Below the pieces are notes generated by a model that worked only from the letters and a program-made list of their open reading frames with translations, was not told where the DNA came from and did not search any database. Shown here piece by piece: positions 11,321-21,631 of a DNA stretch of 64,000 bases (position 1 is the first letter of the stretch; every line of letters begins with the position of its first letter). Both the position numbers and the translations under genes were made by a program. Source of the stretch: Lotus japonicus. Its lineage: Eukaryota > Streptophyta > Magnoliopsida > Fabales > Fabaceae. Location: NCBI RefSeq assembly GCF_012489685.1, contig NC_080042.1, forward strand, positions 45,684,066 through 45,748,065, read 5' to 3'.

Positions 11321-14300
11321 ATGGTGAACGCTAACCAACTAGCTGAGATGATGGCCACTATGGCCCAAGCTGTGACTGCACAGGCAAACGATAATGCTAT
11401 GAGGCGTGCTGCTGAGGAGGCACGTGATCAGCACCAACGCCAGAGGGAAGTGACAATGGATCAGAACAGAGGCCTGAATGATTTTAGGAGACAGGATCCA
11501 CCTAAGTTCTCGGGGGGTACGGACCCGGACAAAGCGGATCTCTGGATCCAGGAGATTGAAAAGATCTTCGGTGTATTACAGACTGCTGAGGGGGCCAAGG
11601 TGGGAATGGCAACCTTTCTACTGTTGGGTGATGCTGAGTACTGGTGGAGAGGCGCCAGAGGAATGATGGAAGCAAACAACTTGGAAGTGAATTGGGTTTC
11701 GTTTCGTGCTGCTTTTCTGGAGAAGTATTTTCCAGATAGTGCTCGGGACGAGCGTGAGTCGCAATTCCTGACACTTCGTCAGGGTAGCATGTCCATCCCG
11801 GAATATGCTGCCAAGCTGGAATCGTTGGCCAAGCACTTTCGATTTTTCCGCAATGGGGTCGATGAACCCTACATGTGCAAGCGCTTTGTGAATGGGCTGA
11901 GGCTCGATATTGAAGACTCGGTGAAACCGTTGGGAATCACTCGTTTTCAGACTTTGGTTGAGAAAGCCACTGAGGTGGAGATAATGAAGAACAGGAGACT
12001 GAACCGTGTTGGAACAGGAGGGCCGATGAGGTCGGGCTCTCAAAATTTTCAAGGCAGAGGGAGATTTCAGAGTAGGAGGCCGTATCAACGTCCTGCAGAT
12101 AGAGGAATTGCTTCAGGATCTTATAGGCCCATGGTGGGTACTGCTGGAGGTTCTGGAGGTCAGACTGTGAACAGGGAGATGACCTGTTACAGATGTGGGC
12201 AGCCTGGGCACTATGCCAATGCTTGTACTGACATGAGGCCCAAATGCTTTAACTGTAACAAGTTGGGGCATACTGCTGCTCAATGCAGAGCACCCAAGAC
12301 AGAACCGGCTGTTAACACTGCTCGTGGGAAGCGTCCTGCTGCCAAGGCAAGAGTCTACACCATGGATGGTGAAGAAGCTGAAGGGGTTGATGGTCTGATC
12401 AGGGAAGACTGCGAGATTGACGGTAATCTCCTAACTGTACTTTTCGATTCCGGAGCAACGCACTCTTTTATCTCTAGGGAATGTGCTGCTAGATTAAAAC
12501 TTCCCATTACTACTTTGAGTTTCGATCTTATAGTCACCACACCTGCCAAAACTCTGCTTGCCAATACTGCATGCATGTATTGCCCAGTAACCTATAGGGA
12601 TAAAGTTTACCATGCTAACCTAGTGTGCCTAACTCTCAAGAACCTAGATGTTATCCTAGGGATGGACTGGTTGTCCCACTACCATTGTCTTCTGGACTGT
12701 AGCCGAAAGAGAGTGGTATTTCCTGACTCGGATCTTTCCGAGTATCTATCCGCCAATCATATTAGCGTCTCTCTAAATGAAGGATCTCAAGAGTATTCAG
12801 TTTTGTTGAGCTTGGAGAGTAAAGGGAATTCGGAAGTGAGTAATATTCCAGTTGTGAGGGACTTCGCGGATGTTTTTCCTGGCGATGTACCTGGTTTGCC
12901 GCCTGTACGCGACATTGAGTTTGCTATTGACATCGTACCGGGAACAGGACCGATTTCGATTGCACCATATCGGATGGCACCTGCGGAATTGGTGGAGTTG
13001 AAGTCTCAACTTGAGGATCTTCTGTCGAAGGGATTCATCCGACCAAGCGTTTCACCTTGGGGAGCACCCGTCTTATTGGTGAAAAACAAGGATGGGAAAT
13101 CTAGACTTTGTGTCGACTATCGACAACTGAACAAAGTGACCGTCAAGAATAGGTATCCGCTACCTAGAATTGATGATTTGATGGATCAACTGCGAGGAGC
13201 TGCGATATTCTCAAAGATAGACTTGAAGTCGGGTTACCATCAGATCAGAGTAAAGACTGAGGATATCCAGAAGACGGCATTCCGGACTCGTTATGGACAC
13301 TATGAGTATCTAGTGATGCCATTTGGGGTGACAAACGCACCTGCTATCTTCATGGATTATATGAACAGGACATTCCATCCGTTCTTGGATCGATTCGTCG
13401 TGGTGTTTATCGACGACATTCTGATCTACTCAAAGAACGCTGAAGATCACGAAGGGCACTTGCGTCAGGTTTTGCAAGTGTTGAGAGAGACAAAGCTGTA
13501 CGCCAACCCTTCTAAGTGTGAATTTTGGCTCGAAGAGGTAAAATTCTTGGGCCATGTGATCTCTAAAGAAGGTATAGCTGTGGATCCAGCTAAGGTAGAG
13601 ACGGTGTTGTCATGGGAACGGCCAAAGACCGTGACTGAGATAAGGAGTTTTGTCGGTTTGGCGGGATACTATCGTCGCTTCATTGAGAATTTCGCCAAGA
13701 TCGTTGGACCCTTGACTCAACTTACGAGAAAGGATCAACCTTTTGCATGGACCGAAGCGTGCGAAACTAGCTTTCAGACAATGAAGGAACGTTTGACGAC
13801 GTCACCTGTACTCGTCTTACCGCAACCAGAGGAATCGTATGAAGTGTACTGTGATGCTTCGCATCAAGGTTTGGGATGTGTGCTGATGCAGCATCGGAAA
13901 GTGGTGGCTTATGCTTCACGACAACTGAAGACTCATGAGAAGAACTATCCGACTCATGACTTAGAACTTGCTGCCATTGTGTTTTCGTTGAAGATCTGGA
14001 GACATCACTTATATGGATGCAATTTCACCATATTTAGTGATCACAAGAGCTTGAAGTACTTGTTCGACCAGAAGGAGTTGAACATGAGACAACGACGTTG
14101 GATGGAGTTTCTCAAGGATTACGATTTTACCTTACATTACCATCCTGGAAAAGCTAATGTTGTTGCTGATGCATTGAGCAGGAAGATGCATATCTCGTCA
14201 ATGATGGTGAAGGAGCTGCAACTGCTGGAACAATTCCGAGATTTGAGTTTGGACGTAAGAGTATCCGAGGGAGAACTGAGGTTCGGGATGATCAGGATTA

Positions 14301-15739
14301 CCAATGGATTGATGGAAGAAATCCGAGACCAACAGTTACAAGATGAATTTTTACTCGGAAAAAGGAATTTGGTAATTCAGGGTAAGGACCCGGAATTCAA
14401 GGTAGGAAGTGACAATATCCTACGGTGTAAGGGTAGAGTTTGCGTACCTAACAACCCTGACTTAAGAAGGTTGATAATGGACGAAGGTCACAAAAGTAAG
14501 TTGAGCATTCACCCTGGAATGAAAAAGATGCATCAGGACTTGAAGATGAATTTTTGGTGGCCAGGAATGAAAAGACAAGTGGCAGAATATGTAGCTGCAT
14601 GTTTAACCTGTCAAAAGGCAGAGGTGGAACATCAGAAATCTGCGGGTATGCTACAAAGCTTGGATGTACCTCAATGGAAATGGGATATCATATCGATGGA
14701 TTTTGTCGTGGCATTGCCAAGGACCCAAAAGGGATATGATTCGATTTGGGTAATCGTGGATCGACTGACTAAGTCGGCTCATTTCATACCTGTGAGAACT
14801 ACGTACAACGTGGATAAGCTATCAGAGATTTATATAGATGAGATTGTGCGACTTCATGGAGTGCCAACAAGTATCGTTTCCGATAGAGACCCGAAGTTTA
14901 CTTCACATTTGTGGAGAGCTCTTCATGAGGCTTTGGGAACAAGGCTGAGATTAAGTTCTGCTTATCATCCACAGACTGATGGGCAAACTGAGAGAACTAT
15001 CCAATCATTGGAGGATTTGCTACGAGCTTGCGTGTTAGACAACAAGGGCAGCTGGGATACCCTATTGCCACTGATTGAATTCACATATAACAACAGTTTT
15101 CATACGACCATAGGTATGGCACCGTATGAGGCATTGTATGGCCGCAAGTGTAGAACACCTTTATGTTGGTATCAAGATGGAGAGAATCTGTTAGTAGGAC
15201 CGGAACTTCTGCAACAGACAACTGAGAAGATTAAACAGATCAGAGAGAAGATGAAGGCTTCTCAGAGTAGACAGAAGAGCTATGCAGATCAAAGGCGCAG
15301 AACCCTGGAATTCGAAGAGGGAGATCATGTGTTTCTGCGAGTTACTCAGACTACAGGAGTTGGTCGAGCAATCAAGTCAAGAAAGCTGACGCCAAAGTTC
15401 ATTGGACCTTATCAGATTACTCGTCGTGTAGGGCCGGTAGCTTATCAGATCGCACTACCGCCTTTCCTATCAAACGTTCACGATGTATTCCATGTGTCAC
15501 AACTGCGGAAGTATATTGCTGATCCGACGCACGTCATCGAGCTGGATGACATTGAGTTGAAGGATAACTTGTCTTTCGAGACACCGCCAATCAGCATTGG
15601 TGACACGAGGATAAAGCAGCTGAGGGGAAAAGAGATCGAGTTAGTGAAGGTTATTTGGAACAAGGACACAGGCGATGCGACGTGGGAGCTGAAGGAAAAG
15701 GTCAAGGAACAGTATCCAGAACTTTTTACTGACCCTTAA
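11321..15739 (+). CDS. Tekay-like gag-pol polyprotein, intact
   Basis: One uninterrupted frame of 1,472 codons. In order: gag capsid region; two CCHC zinc knuckles at about residues 289-323; aspartic protease with DSGA near 376; reverse transcriptase with FIDDIL near 695; RNase H near 840-960; integrase with an HHCC zinc module near 1056-1096 and catalytic D, D and E near 1127, 1187 and 1223; and a chromodomain-like C-terminus from about 1410 that in this lineage can direct integration to chromatin. ATG 11321 is the first Met after the primer site and leader. No stop, frameshift or lost catalytic motif is seen, so with near-identical LTRs the element may still be mobile. Short opposite-strand frames here are shadows. 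Confidence 0.95.
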   Translation: MVNANQLAEMMATMAQAVTAQANDNAMRRAAEEARDQHQRQREVTMDQNRGLNDFRRQDPPKFSGGTDPDKADLWIQEIEKIFGVLQTAEGAKVGMATFLLLGDAEYWWRGARGMMEANNLEVNWVSFRAAFLEKYFPDSARDERESQFLTLRQGSMSIPEYAAKLESLAKHFRFFRNGVDEPYMCKRFVNGLRLDIEDSVKPLGITRFQTLVEKATEVEIMKNRRLNRVGTGGPMRSGSQNFQGRGRFQSRRPYQRPADRGIASGSYRPMVGTAGGSGGQTVNREMTCYRCGQPGHYANACTDMRPKCFNCNKLGHTAAQCRAPKTEPAVNTARGKRPAAKARVYTMDGEEAEGVDGLIREDCEIDGNLLTVLFDSGATHSFISRECAARLKLPITTLSFDLIVTTPAKTLLANTACMYCPVTYRDKVYHANLVCLTLKNLDVILGMDWLSHYHCLLDCSRKRVVFPDSDLSEYLSANHISVSLNEGSQEYSVLLSLESKGNSEVSNIPVVRDFADVFPGDVPGLPPVRDIEFAIDIVPGTGPISIAPYRMAPAELVELKSQLEDLLSKGFIRPSVSPWGAPVLLVKNKDGKSRLCVDYRQLNKVTVKNRYPLPRIDDLMDQLRGAAIFSKIDLKSGYHQIRVKTEDIQKTAFRTRYGHYEYLVMPFGVTNAPAIFMDYMNRTFHPFLDRFVVVFIDDILIYSKNAEDHEGHLRQVLQVLRETKLYANPSKCEFWLEEVKFLGHVISKEGIAVDPAKVETVLSWERPKTVTEIRSFVGLAGYYRRFIENFAKIVGPLTQLTRKDQPFAWTEACETSFQTMKERLTTSPVLVLPQPEESYEVYCDASHQGLGCVLMQHRKVVAYASRQLKTHEKNYPTHDLELAAIVFSLKIWRHHLYGCNFTIFSDHKSLKYLFDQKELNMRQRRWMEFLKDYDFTLHYHPGKANVVADALSRKMHISSMMVKELQLLEQFRDLSLDVRVSEGELRFGMIRITNGLMEEIRDQQLQDEFLLGKRNLVIQGKDPEFKVGSDNILRCKGRVCVPNNPDLRRLIMDEGHKSKLSIHPGMKKMHQDLKMNFWWPGMKRQVAEYVAACLTCQKAEVEHQKSAGMLQSLDVPQWKWDIISMDFVVALPRTQKGYDSIWVIVDRLTKSAHFIPVRTTYNVDKLSEIYIDEIVRLHGVPTSIVSDRDPKFTSHLWRALHEALGTRLRLSSAYHPQTDGQTERTIQSLEDLLRACVLDNKGSWDTLLPLIEFTYNNSFHTTIGMAPYEALYGRKCRTPLCWYQDGENLLVGPELLQQTTEKIKQIREKMKASQSRQKSYADQRRRTLEFEEGDHVFLRVTQTTGVGRAIKSRKLTPKFIGPYQITRRVGPVAYQIALPPFLSNVHDVFHVSQLRKYIADPTHVIELDDIELKDNLSFETPPISIGDTRIKQLRGKEIELVKVIWNKDTGDATWELKEKVKEQYPELFTDP

Positions 15740-15759
15740 GTTTCGAGGTCGAAACTTTC

Positions 15760-15776
15760 TTTTTGGAGGGTAGTAA
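15760..15776 (+). other. Polypurine tract of the Tekay-like element
   Basis: The stretch ttttggagggtagtaa abuts the 3' LTR start at 15777. It is the plus-strand priming site typical of Gypsy elements. Confidence 0.75.
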
Positions 15777-16449
15777 TGTAAGGCCCAAGTTTTAACGCTT
15801 TGGATAAGTGAATAAAATAAAAGAGTTATTTGATTAAGATAAATTTGGGAAGGAAAAAGGTTCAGGAAAAGTTCAAGAATTTATCGAAAAACCGATAAGA
15901 GTTATAGCACGACTAACATACGCTTAATCCTAGGTCAAAGGTATTAGTGAATAGTTAATTTACGCTTTAGGACACGATGGAAACTAATTCCAAAAATCCT
16001 CAGAGAAATGTTAGAACTTCTCTTTTCCGTCCTTAAACAACCATTTCGATGCGAAATCCTGGAAAGTACGAACGTCAAATTCCAATTCTCGGAAGTTTGC
16101 CGAAACGGAATCCCTGATAGTTCGAGAAACCTAAGATCGACAGACGATGAAGACTTTTTCTATTCGGAGCTGCAAATGAAGATTCCACCCGCGTTCTCCT
16201 ATTTCTCTCATCATTCCTAATCTTTCTTCAGAAGGAAGTTTTCTCATCCGACGATCACTGCAAAAAGTAGTTTTTCGGGATAAACCGACTTACACCGACT
16301 TATGCCGATTTTGGATCTTTTGGTTTAATTCCAAGAATCCTGTTTTGAGTTCTGGAATTCTGTCGCCAGAACCTATCTTAGAATGCGCAGAGGAACGCGC
16401 AGGAAAAATCGGAATCGCAAAAAAATCATTTTTCCGTTTTTTCCAAAAC

Positions 16450-16459
16450 CTATAAATAG
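16450..16459 (+). promoter_or_regulatory. TATA box of Tekay-like 3' LTR
   Basis: The motif ctataaatag is identical to the 5' LTR box. It points rightward and could drive read-through transcription into the solo LTR remainder and the flanking repeat. Confidence 0.7.
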
Positions 16460-17260
16460 CTTGAAAATTAGATTTTTTGCAAAAAAACCCATTTTCCCCT
16501 CCCCCAAAACCGCGAGTTCCTAGAGAGAGAGAGAGATCCGGATCTTCGTCGTTTCTTGCCCGTTTGCTTCACCGATCGTCACTAATCGAAGACCTCGAGG
16601 TAGGTAATCTATACTCTCCTTCGAATCGTCATTTCTGTCCACTTCTCCTGCGACTTTCTGAGTTCAAAATTTTGAGGTTTTTGAAAAACTGTTCAAATCA
16701 GCTGATTTCAGCGTCTAAACTTCTTCCCTGCATGCTCCTGAGCGTGTTCTGCGGATTAGATTTTGTCAAATGTCGACGAAATGCCGCCGGGATCAATTTC
16801 TACCCTAAATACCCATTTTTCGGCAAAGTCGCAACCTTTACGCTCTAATCTATCGACTTGGCTTAGTGCTAGTAGGATTTGTCGTCATAAACGTCGTTGT
16901 GGACGTCCCCATCCAATTTGTTTTTCAAAAATTCAATTTTGAAATTCTGAGCTAAAAATAATGACCAAACTACCCCTATATCAGTTTTCGATCCGAAAAT
17001 TTTTCCGAGCCTAGAACCGTCTTAGTTACGGCTTACGTTAACCTAGGAACCAAGTTTGATCGAAGAAAAATCGACCCTCCCAATTAGAGGAAGTGGCCGA
17101 GAGCTATATCAAGGGGGGAGGAGAATCCGATTTTTCGAAAACTTGTCTTAACGCGTTAGATTGTCGTACCACGGAGGTAGTAGTGTACTGTGTAACCCTA
17201 GGACTCTTTGATTGCTGAGTTTCTGACTCTTGGTGTTGATTTCTGTGATTTTTGCTTAAG

Positions 17261-17338
17261 GTTCGTTTGAGGAGATTCCCGGAAAACAAGGAGAAGAGCT
17301 TGAAGAACATTTTGAGGAGGAAGCTGGAAGACCCACCG
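17261..17338 (+). other. Candidate 78-nt exon, 3' LTR copy
   Basis: Identical to 4304-4381, with the same acceptor-like and donor-like flanks. Confidence 0.35.
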
Positions 17339-17992
17339 GTGAGGGCTACTCTCTGAATTACTAGATAATGCTTTAGGTGTCGACAAGTTCGACTTGATTT
17401 ATGTGTTATGCACTTAATTGCTAAATGCCTGAATTGTTTCTCTGGGGCTTCGGCCGACCTTGTTGAGTAATTGATGCCATGATATTGTGTGCTAAATGAT
17501 TCACATGCTATGTGCTACGTGGTTAACTTAGGATGTGTTGGAATATGCTGTTTATGCTTTTGACTGAGCTGTTTTATTTATGCTATTCCACTTGTACCTG
17601 AGATTCTGAAGAGTGAGGTTTACGGGCAGGTCATGCCAAATTTTTATGAGATTTTGAGAGAGTTTTAAAAGGACGAACGGAGTTCGGACCTTGTCATGCT
17701 CCAATGGATCGAGACCTTCTCAGGGAATTACTTGGGATTATGGGAACTTTGAAACTCATAGGGAATACGATAAGACTAAAAATGAGCTATTTTTACAAAG
17801 AAAATTCATAAGATATTAAACAACCTCTAAACCTTTAAATAAAGATAACAATCTCGGATGCAAGCAGTTTTGGAGAACGAGAAGTGTCGTCGGATCCAAG
17901 TGTTGAGAAGATTGCGAGTTCTGGGTATGTTGATACTCATTCGCTCTGGGAGCAGTTTGTTTAGCCATCCAAGGGATGAGCCGAGAAGCTTC

Positions 17993-18239
17993 ACGGAGGT
18001 GTGAGACCTTGTGAATGCGTGATACTCCACTGAGGCGTGAGACCTTGTGGAAAGCATGGATCTTCACTGAGGCGTGAGACCTCGTGAACAGCATGAAACT
18101 TCATTGAAGCGTGAGACTTCGTGCAAGTGTGTAAATTCACTGAGGCGTGAGACCTTGTGAAAGCATAAAACTTCACTGAAGCGTGAGACTTTGTGAATGT
18201 GTGAGACTCCACAGAAGCGTGAGACTTCGTGAGAGCATT
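17993..18239 (+). repeat. 36-37 bp minisatellite, 3' LTR copy
   Basis: Same seven-unit array as at 5036-5282, with no unit-number difference between the LTRs. That fits very recent insertion. Confidence 0.9.
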
Positions 18240-18948
18240 GATGACTCGAAGAGTTGTCGTGAGTGGTTGCACTCTTTTGTTTATGATTAATTGTATTTTG
18301 TCGCAGAATCGACATTTACCTTAGGGTATTCTTTTAGAGACTTTAAGTTATCTAGAACACGTGGCGACGTGTCGGGTGAGGTCGGAGACGTTGTTTGGCT
18401 AATCACTTGCATTCATGCACTCATTTTGAGGTTAATACACGGCGTGATACCGGACCTCGGTGGATTCCAAAATGGTCATAAGACCCGGATTTCCATATTT
18501 AGGACACTACGGTGGTCCTCAGTAGCAGACGGAATGGCAGACCTACGGGTTCACTGCTGATCTGACTACTTTTGTGTGGTGTAAGAGACACGCGAGCAGG
18601 AAGGTACCCACCGTGGCTGGTGTTAGGGCCGCCTCGTTGATGTCCATCCTTCTTCCGGAATGCATTTTGTTACCCAGCATTGCATTTCATGCAACATACA
18701 TGCTGACTTAGTTGCTGAGTGTGATTGGTAACTGTTTATCCTATTTTTTTGAGGCATGCTACTTGTTTTATGGTTCTTTATATTCATTGTGATACATGCA
18801 ACCCTAGGAATCTATCCCAAAACTTATAAGCCTGAGCGGCAAGTATTTATTAACCTATAATTATATCTGGTTTTATTATTTATATAATTCTTTGGAGTTG
18901 ACCCTCGCGTCTGCTGTGTGTGTTTGGGCGGACTACGCCATTTGTCAG

Positions 18949-19428
18949 ATGAGTATGGGGGATTGGTTTACCATGGTCAGCCCCTCGGGGGGGACCAGGT
19001 ACGAGATGCTTGATCAAGACGACCCAGGTGCATGGGTGGTCGATCCCGAGGGCCACCGTGCGACCTACACCGGTCGGGTCATGGAGGACCGTGTCGACCG
19101 ATTCGGACGCTTGACGGAAGGGGTGATGAGGAGGCACATAGTGAGCTTCAACCTGCCTCCAGGAGTACACTGTGGACCCGGCTTGGGAGTACCTCCACCG
19201 CCACCATCCCCTTCGGATGATGAGGACCCCTCTGAGGAGCTGCCAGTAGGTGGGGCTTCGACGGTGTCCAGTCCGTCTGCTGCTGCTGTCGTTGCGGATC
19301 TCGTTCCGGGCCCCGAGCCCGAGAGGCCAGTGCAGGAGCGCATTAGGGTGGACAGAGAGGGCAGTGTTGAGTATGTCGACTTAGTCGTCCTGGATGCAGA
19401 TTCGGATGACGACCGCGCTAGCGCGTAG
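18949..19428 (+). CDS. LTR-embedded ORF of unknown function (3' LTR copy)
   Basis: Identical in predicted protein to 5992-6471. In this copy a transcript starting at the 16450 TATA box would not need to carry gag-pol, so if the ORF is expressed separately this LTR is the simpler source. Function unknown; see the 5' copy for motifs. Confidence 0.45.
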   Translation: MSMGDWFTMVSPSGGTRYEMLDQDDPGAWVVDPEGHRATYTGRVMEDRVDRFGRLTEGVMRRHIVSFNLPPGVHCGPGLGVPPPPPSPSDDEDPSEELPVGGASTVSSPSAAAVVADLVPGPEPERPVQERIRVDREGSVEYVDLVVLDADSDDDRASA

Positions 19429-19917
19429 GATCGAGTGCTAGTGTGGGCTCCTCGGGTAGGGATAGTGTAGGAGTAGTGTCGATGCTCTGACCGTCATGCT
19501 TCAGTTTTGGGGACAGGGTAGTTTCCTACCGGTAGCTTTTTGTGTGGTTTCCTATGGGGATCACAGAGAGCTGGTTGGATTTTTAGGGGGTCTTTTCTTA
19601 GGCCGCTGGGCCAACTTGTTCTCAGATTTTGCGGTTAGTGTTGCGGACACAGTATTTTTACCTTGGACTGTACATATTGCCTTCGGGCGTTACTCTTTTT
19701 CTGTCACCCGTCACTGGAGGTTACTCGTGACGTGGTAGTGTTTAGCGAGGCATGTATATATAGTTGTATAGTAGTTCCTTTTATCTTTTGTTGGGGAGTT
19801 TATTGCTTTCTGTCTTTAGTTATATTGTCGAAAAAAAAATAATTCACGTTTTTCCGCTTAAAGTATTTTCTTTTGGTTACTAAAGTGACGCCACCGAAAT
19901 CGGGGTGTTACACTTTT

Positions 19918-21626
19918 AATGAGGCATTGTGCCCGGCCAGCTTACCTGGGGACTTCTCGGGCCATTACTTGGGTGATGATGGACCTTTTGTTTTGAGACC
20001 TTCTCCAGGGAATCATTGGAATTATGAGATCTTTGAAACTAATAGGATTAGAGACGAAACTTAAACAATTGCATAATGAACCTCCATAATGTATTAAACA
20101 ACCTCAAAACCCTTAATATAATGATAAAAGACTCAGACGAAAGTTTAGGGCTTGAACATTAAGTTTTGATAATGAGAAGTGTCGTCGAGTCCAAGAGTTG
20201 AGAAAACTAGTAAGTTTCCGAGTATGTTGATACTCTTTGCTCGTTGAGCAGTTGTGACCATCGGATGGAGATGAGTCGGATGATTTGGAGATCATCATGA
20301 GTTATGTGTTGTTGTGAAGTGTTGTCTTTTGTCGCAGAATCGACTGTTACCTTAGGGTAAGCTTTTAGAGATATTAATTTAGCTAGAACATGTGGCGACG
20401 TGTCGAGTGAGATTCGGAGACGTTGTTTGACTAATCATCCTGCATTCATGCAACACTAATGAGGTATTAACACAGGACGTACTCTGGACCTCGTCGGATT
20501 CCAAAATGGTCATAAGACCCGGATTTCCGTGTAAGAGCGTTTGTAGACGACTCTTGTAGCAGACCGAAATGGCAGACCTTCGGGTTTACTGCTGATCTGA
20601 CTACCGTTGTTGTTGGAGTAAGAGGCACGCGGGCCGAAATGGTCCCACCGTGGCTGGTGTTAGGGCTGATCCGTTTGATGTCCATCCCTTTCCGGAATGC
20701 ATTTGGTTAACTGGGTTAACCGCCATATTATTTCATGCAACATGCATACTGACTTAGTTGCTGAGTGTGATTGATAATTGTTAATCTTATCTGATGCATG
20801 TCAATTGTTATTACTGTCTTTTATATTCATTGTGAAATATACAACCCTAGGATGCTATCTCTAACTTATAAGCCTAAGTAGCTATCTCTATCTGTATCTA
20901 TTGGATTTATTATTTACGTAATTCTTTGGAGTTGACCCTCGCGTCTTCTGTGTGTGCTTTGGCGGACTACGCCCTTTGTCAGATGTCCATGGCGGACTAG
21001 TTCATGATGGTTCACCCTTCGGGGGGAACTAGGGTTGAGATGCTGGAACAGGAGCGCATCGCGGTCGCGAGAGGAGGACGGATGGTGTACATAGACTAGG
21101 TCGTTATGGATTCAGATTCGGACGACGATCATGCTAGCATGTAGGTTTTAGTGCTGGAGTGAGCTCCTCGAGATAGGATTAGTGTAGGAGTAGAGTCTTA
21201 GCTCTGACCGTTATGTTTTATTTGGGGACAGGGTAGTTTCCCGCCTATAGCTTTTTGTGTGGTTCCTCTACGGGAATCACAGAGAGTTGGTTGGGCTAGG
21301 AGGTCTGGTTTTAGGCCGTTTGGGCTAACTCATTCTCATTTTTGAGGGATAGTGTTGCGGACACTTGACCTTCCTTTTGGATTTTACATTTTCCTACGGG
21401 CGTTACTTTCAACTACTTCCCGTCACTGGAGGTTTACTCGTGACGTGGTTTGCTACTTACAGCGGGAGCTGTATTTATATTATACATTAGTTCTGTTATC
21501 TTTTGTTGGGAGTTTATTTCTTTCAGTCTTTGTTTATATTATCGACGAAAAAAAAATATTCACGTTTTTCCGCTTAAACTTTCTTTTTGGTTACTAAAGT
21601 GACGCCACCGAAATCGGGGTGTTACA
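19918..21626 (+). mobile_element. Tekay-like solo LTR, right part
   Basis: This is the continuation of 247-2820 after the inner insertion. It aligns with the second half of the inner LTR (for example the region around 5340-5500 and the U5 end) but with many substitutions and no minisatellite. It ends ggggtgttaca at 21626, then the target duplicate ttcaa at 21627-21631. Confidence 0.85.
20983..21144 (+). pseudogene. Degraded LTR-embedded ORF in the solo LTR
   Basis: It corresponds to the 5992 ORF. The same Cys-Gln-Met-Ser-Met start and SGGTR segment are present, but a Trp codon is now a stop (tag near 20998), a large central part is missing, and a second stop precedes the acidic tail. The final codons again encode a run of alternating Asp and Ser before the stop. 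Confidence 0.6.
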
Positions 21627-21631
21627 TTCAA

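Larger units (their letters stand above)
2821..19912 (+). mobile_element. Complete Ty3/Gypsy Tekay-like chromovirus
   Basis: The order of parts is 5' LTR, methionine-type primer site, single gag-pol frame with a chromodomain-like tail, polypurine tract, 3' LTR. The TSD is ctttt at 2816-2820 and 19913-19917. LTR ends are tgtaa...ttaca. By eye the two LTRs differ by three substitutions and one 1-bp indel over about 4,135 bp, so the insertion is very recent. Long LTRs, the primer site and the C-terminal domain point to the Tekay/Del lineage. The window shows 17.1 kb, but 4.05 kb of gag-pol is duplicated around a gap of N. A single-copy element would be about 12.9 kb. Confidence 0.93.
15777..19912 (+). 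repeat. 3' LTR of the complete Tekay-like element
   Basis: The LTR is 4,136 bp and is a near-identical partner of 2821-6955, offset by 12,957 bp after the early 1-bp indel. The end ggggtgttaca is followed by the target duplicate ctttt at 19913-19917. Confidence 0.95.
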
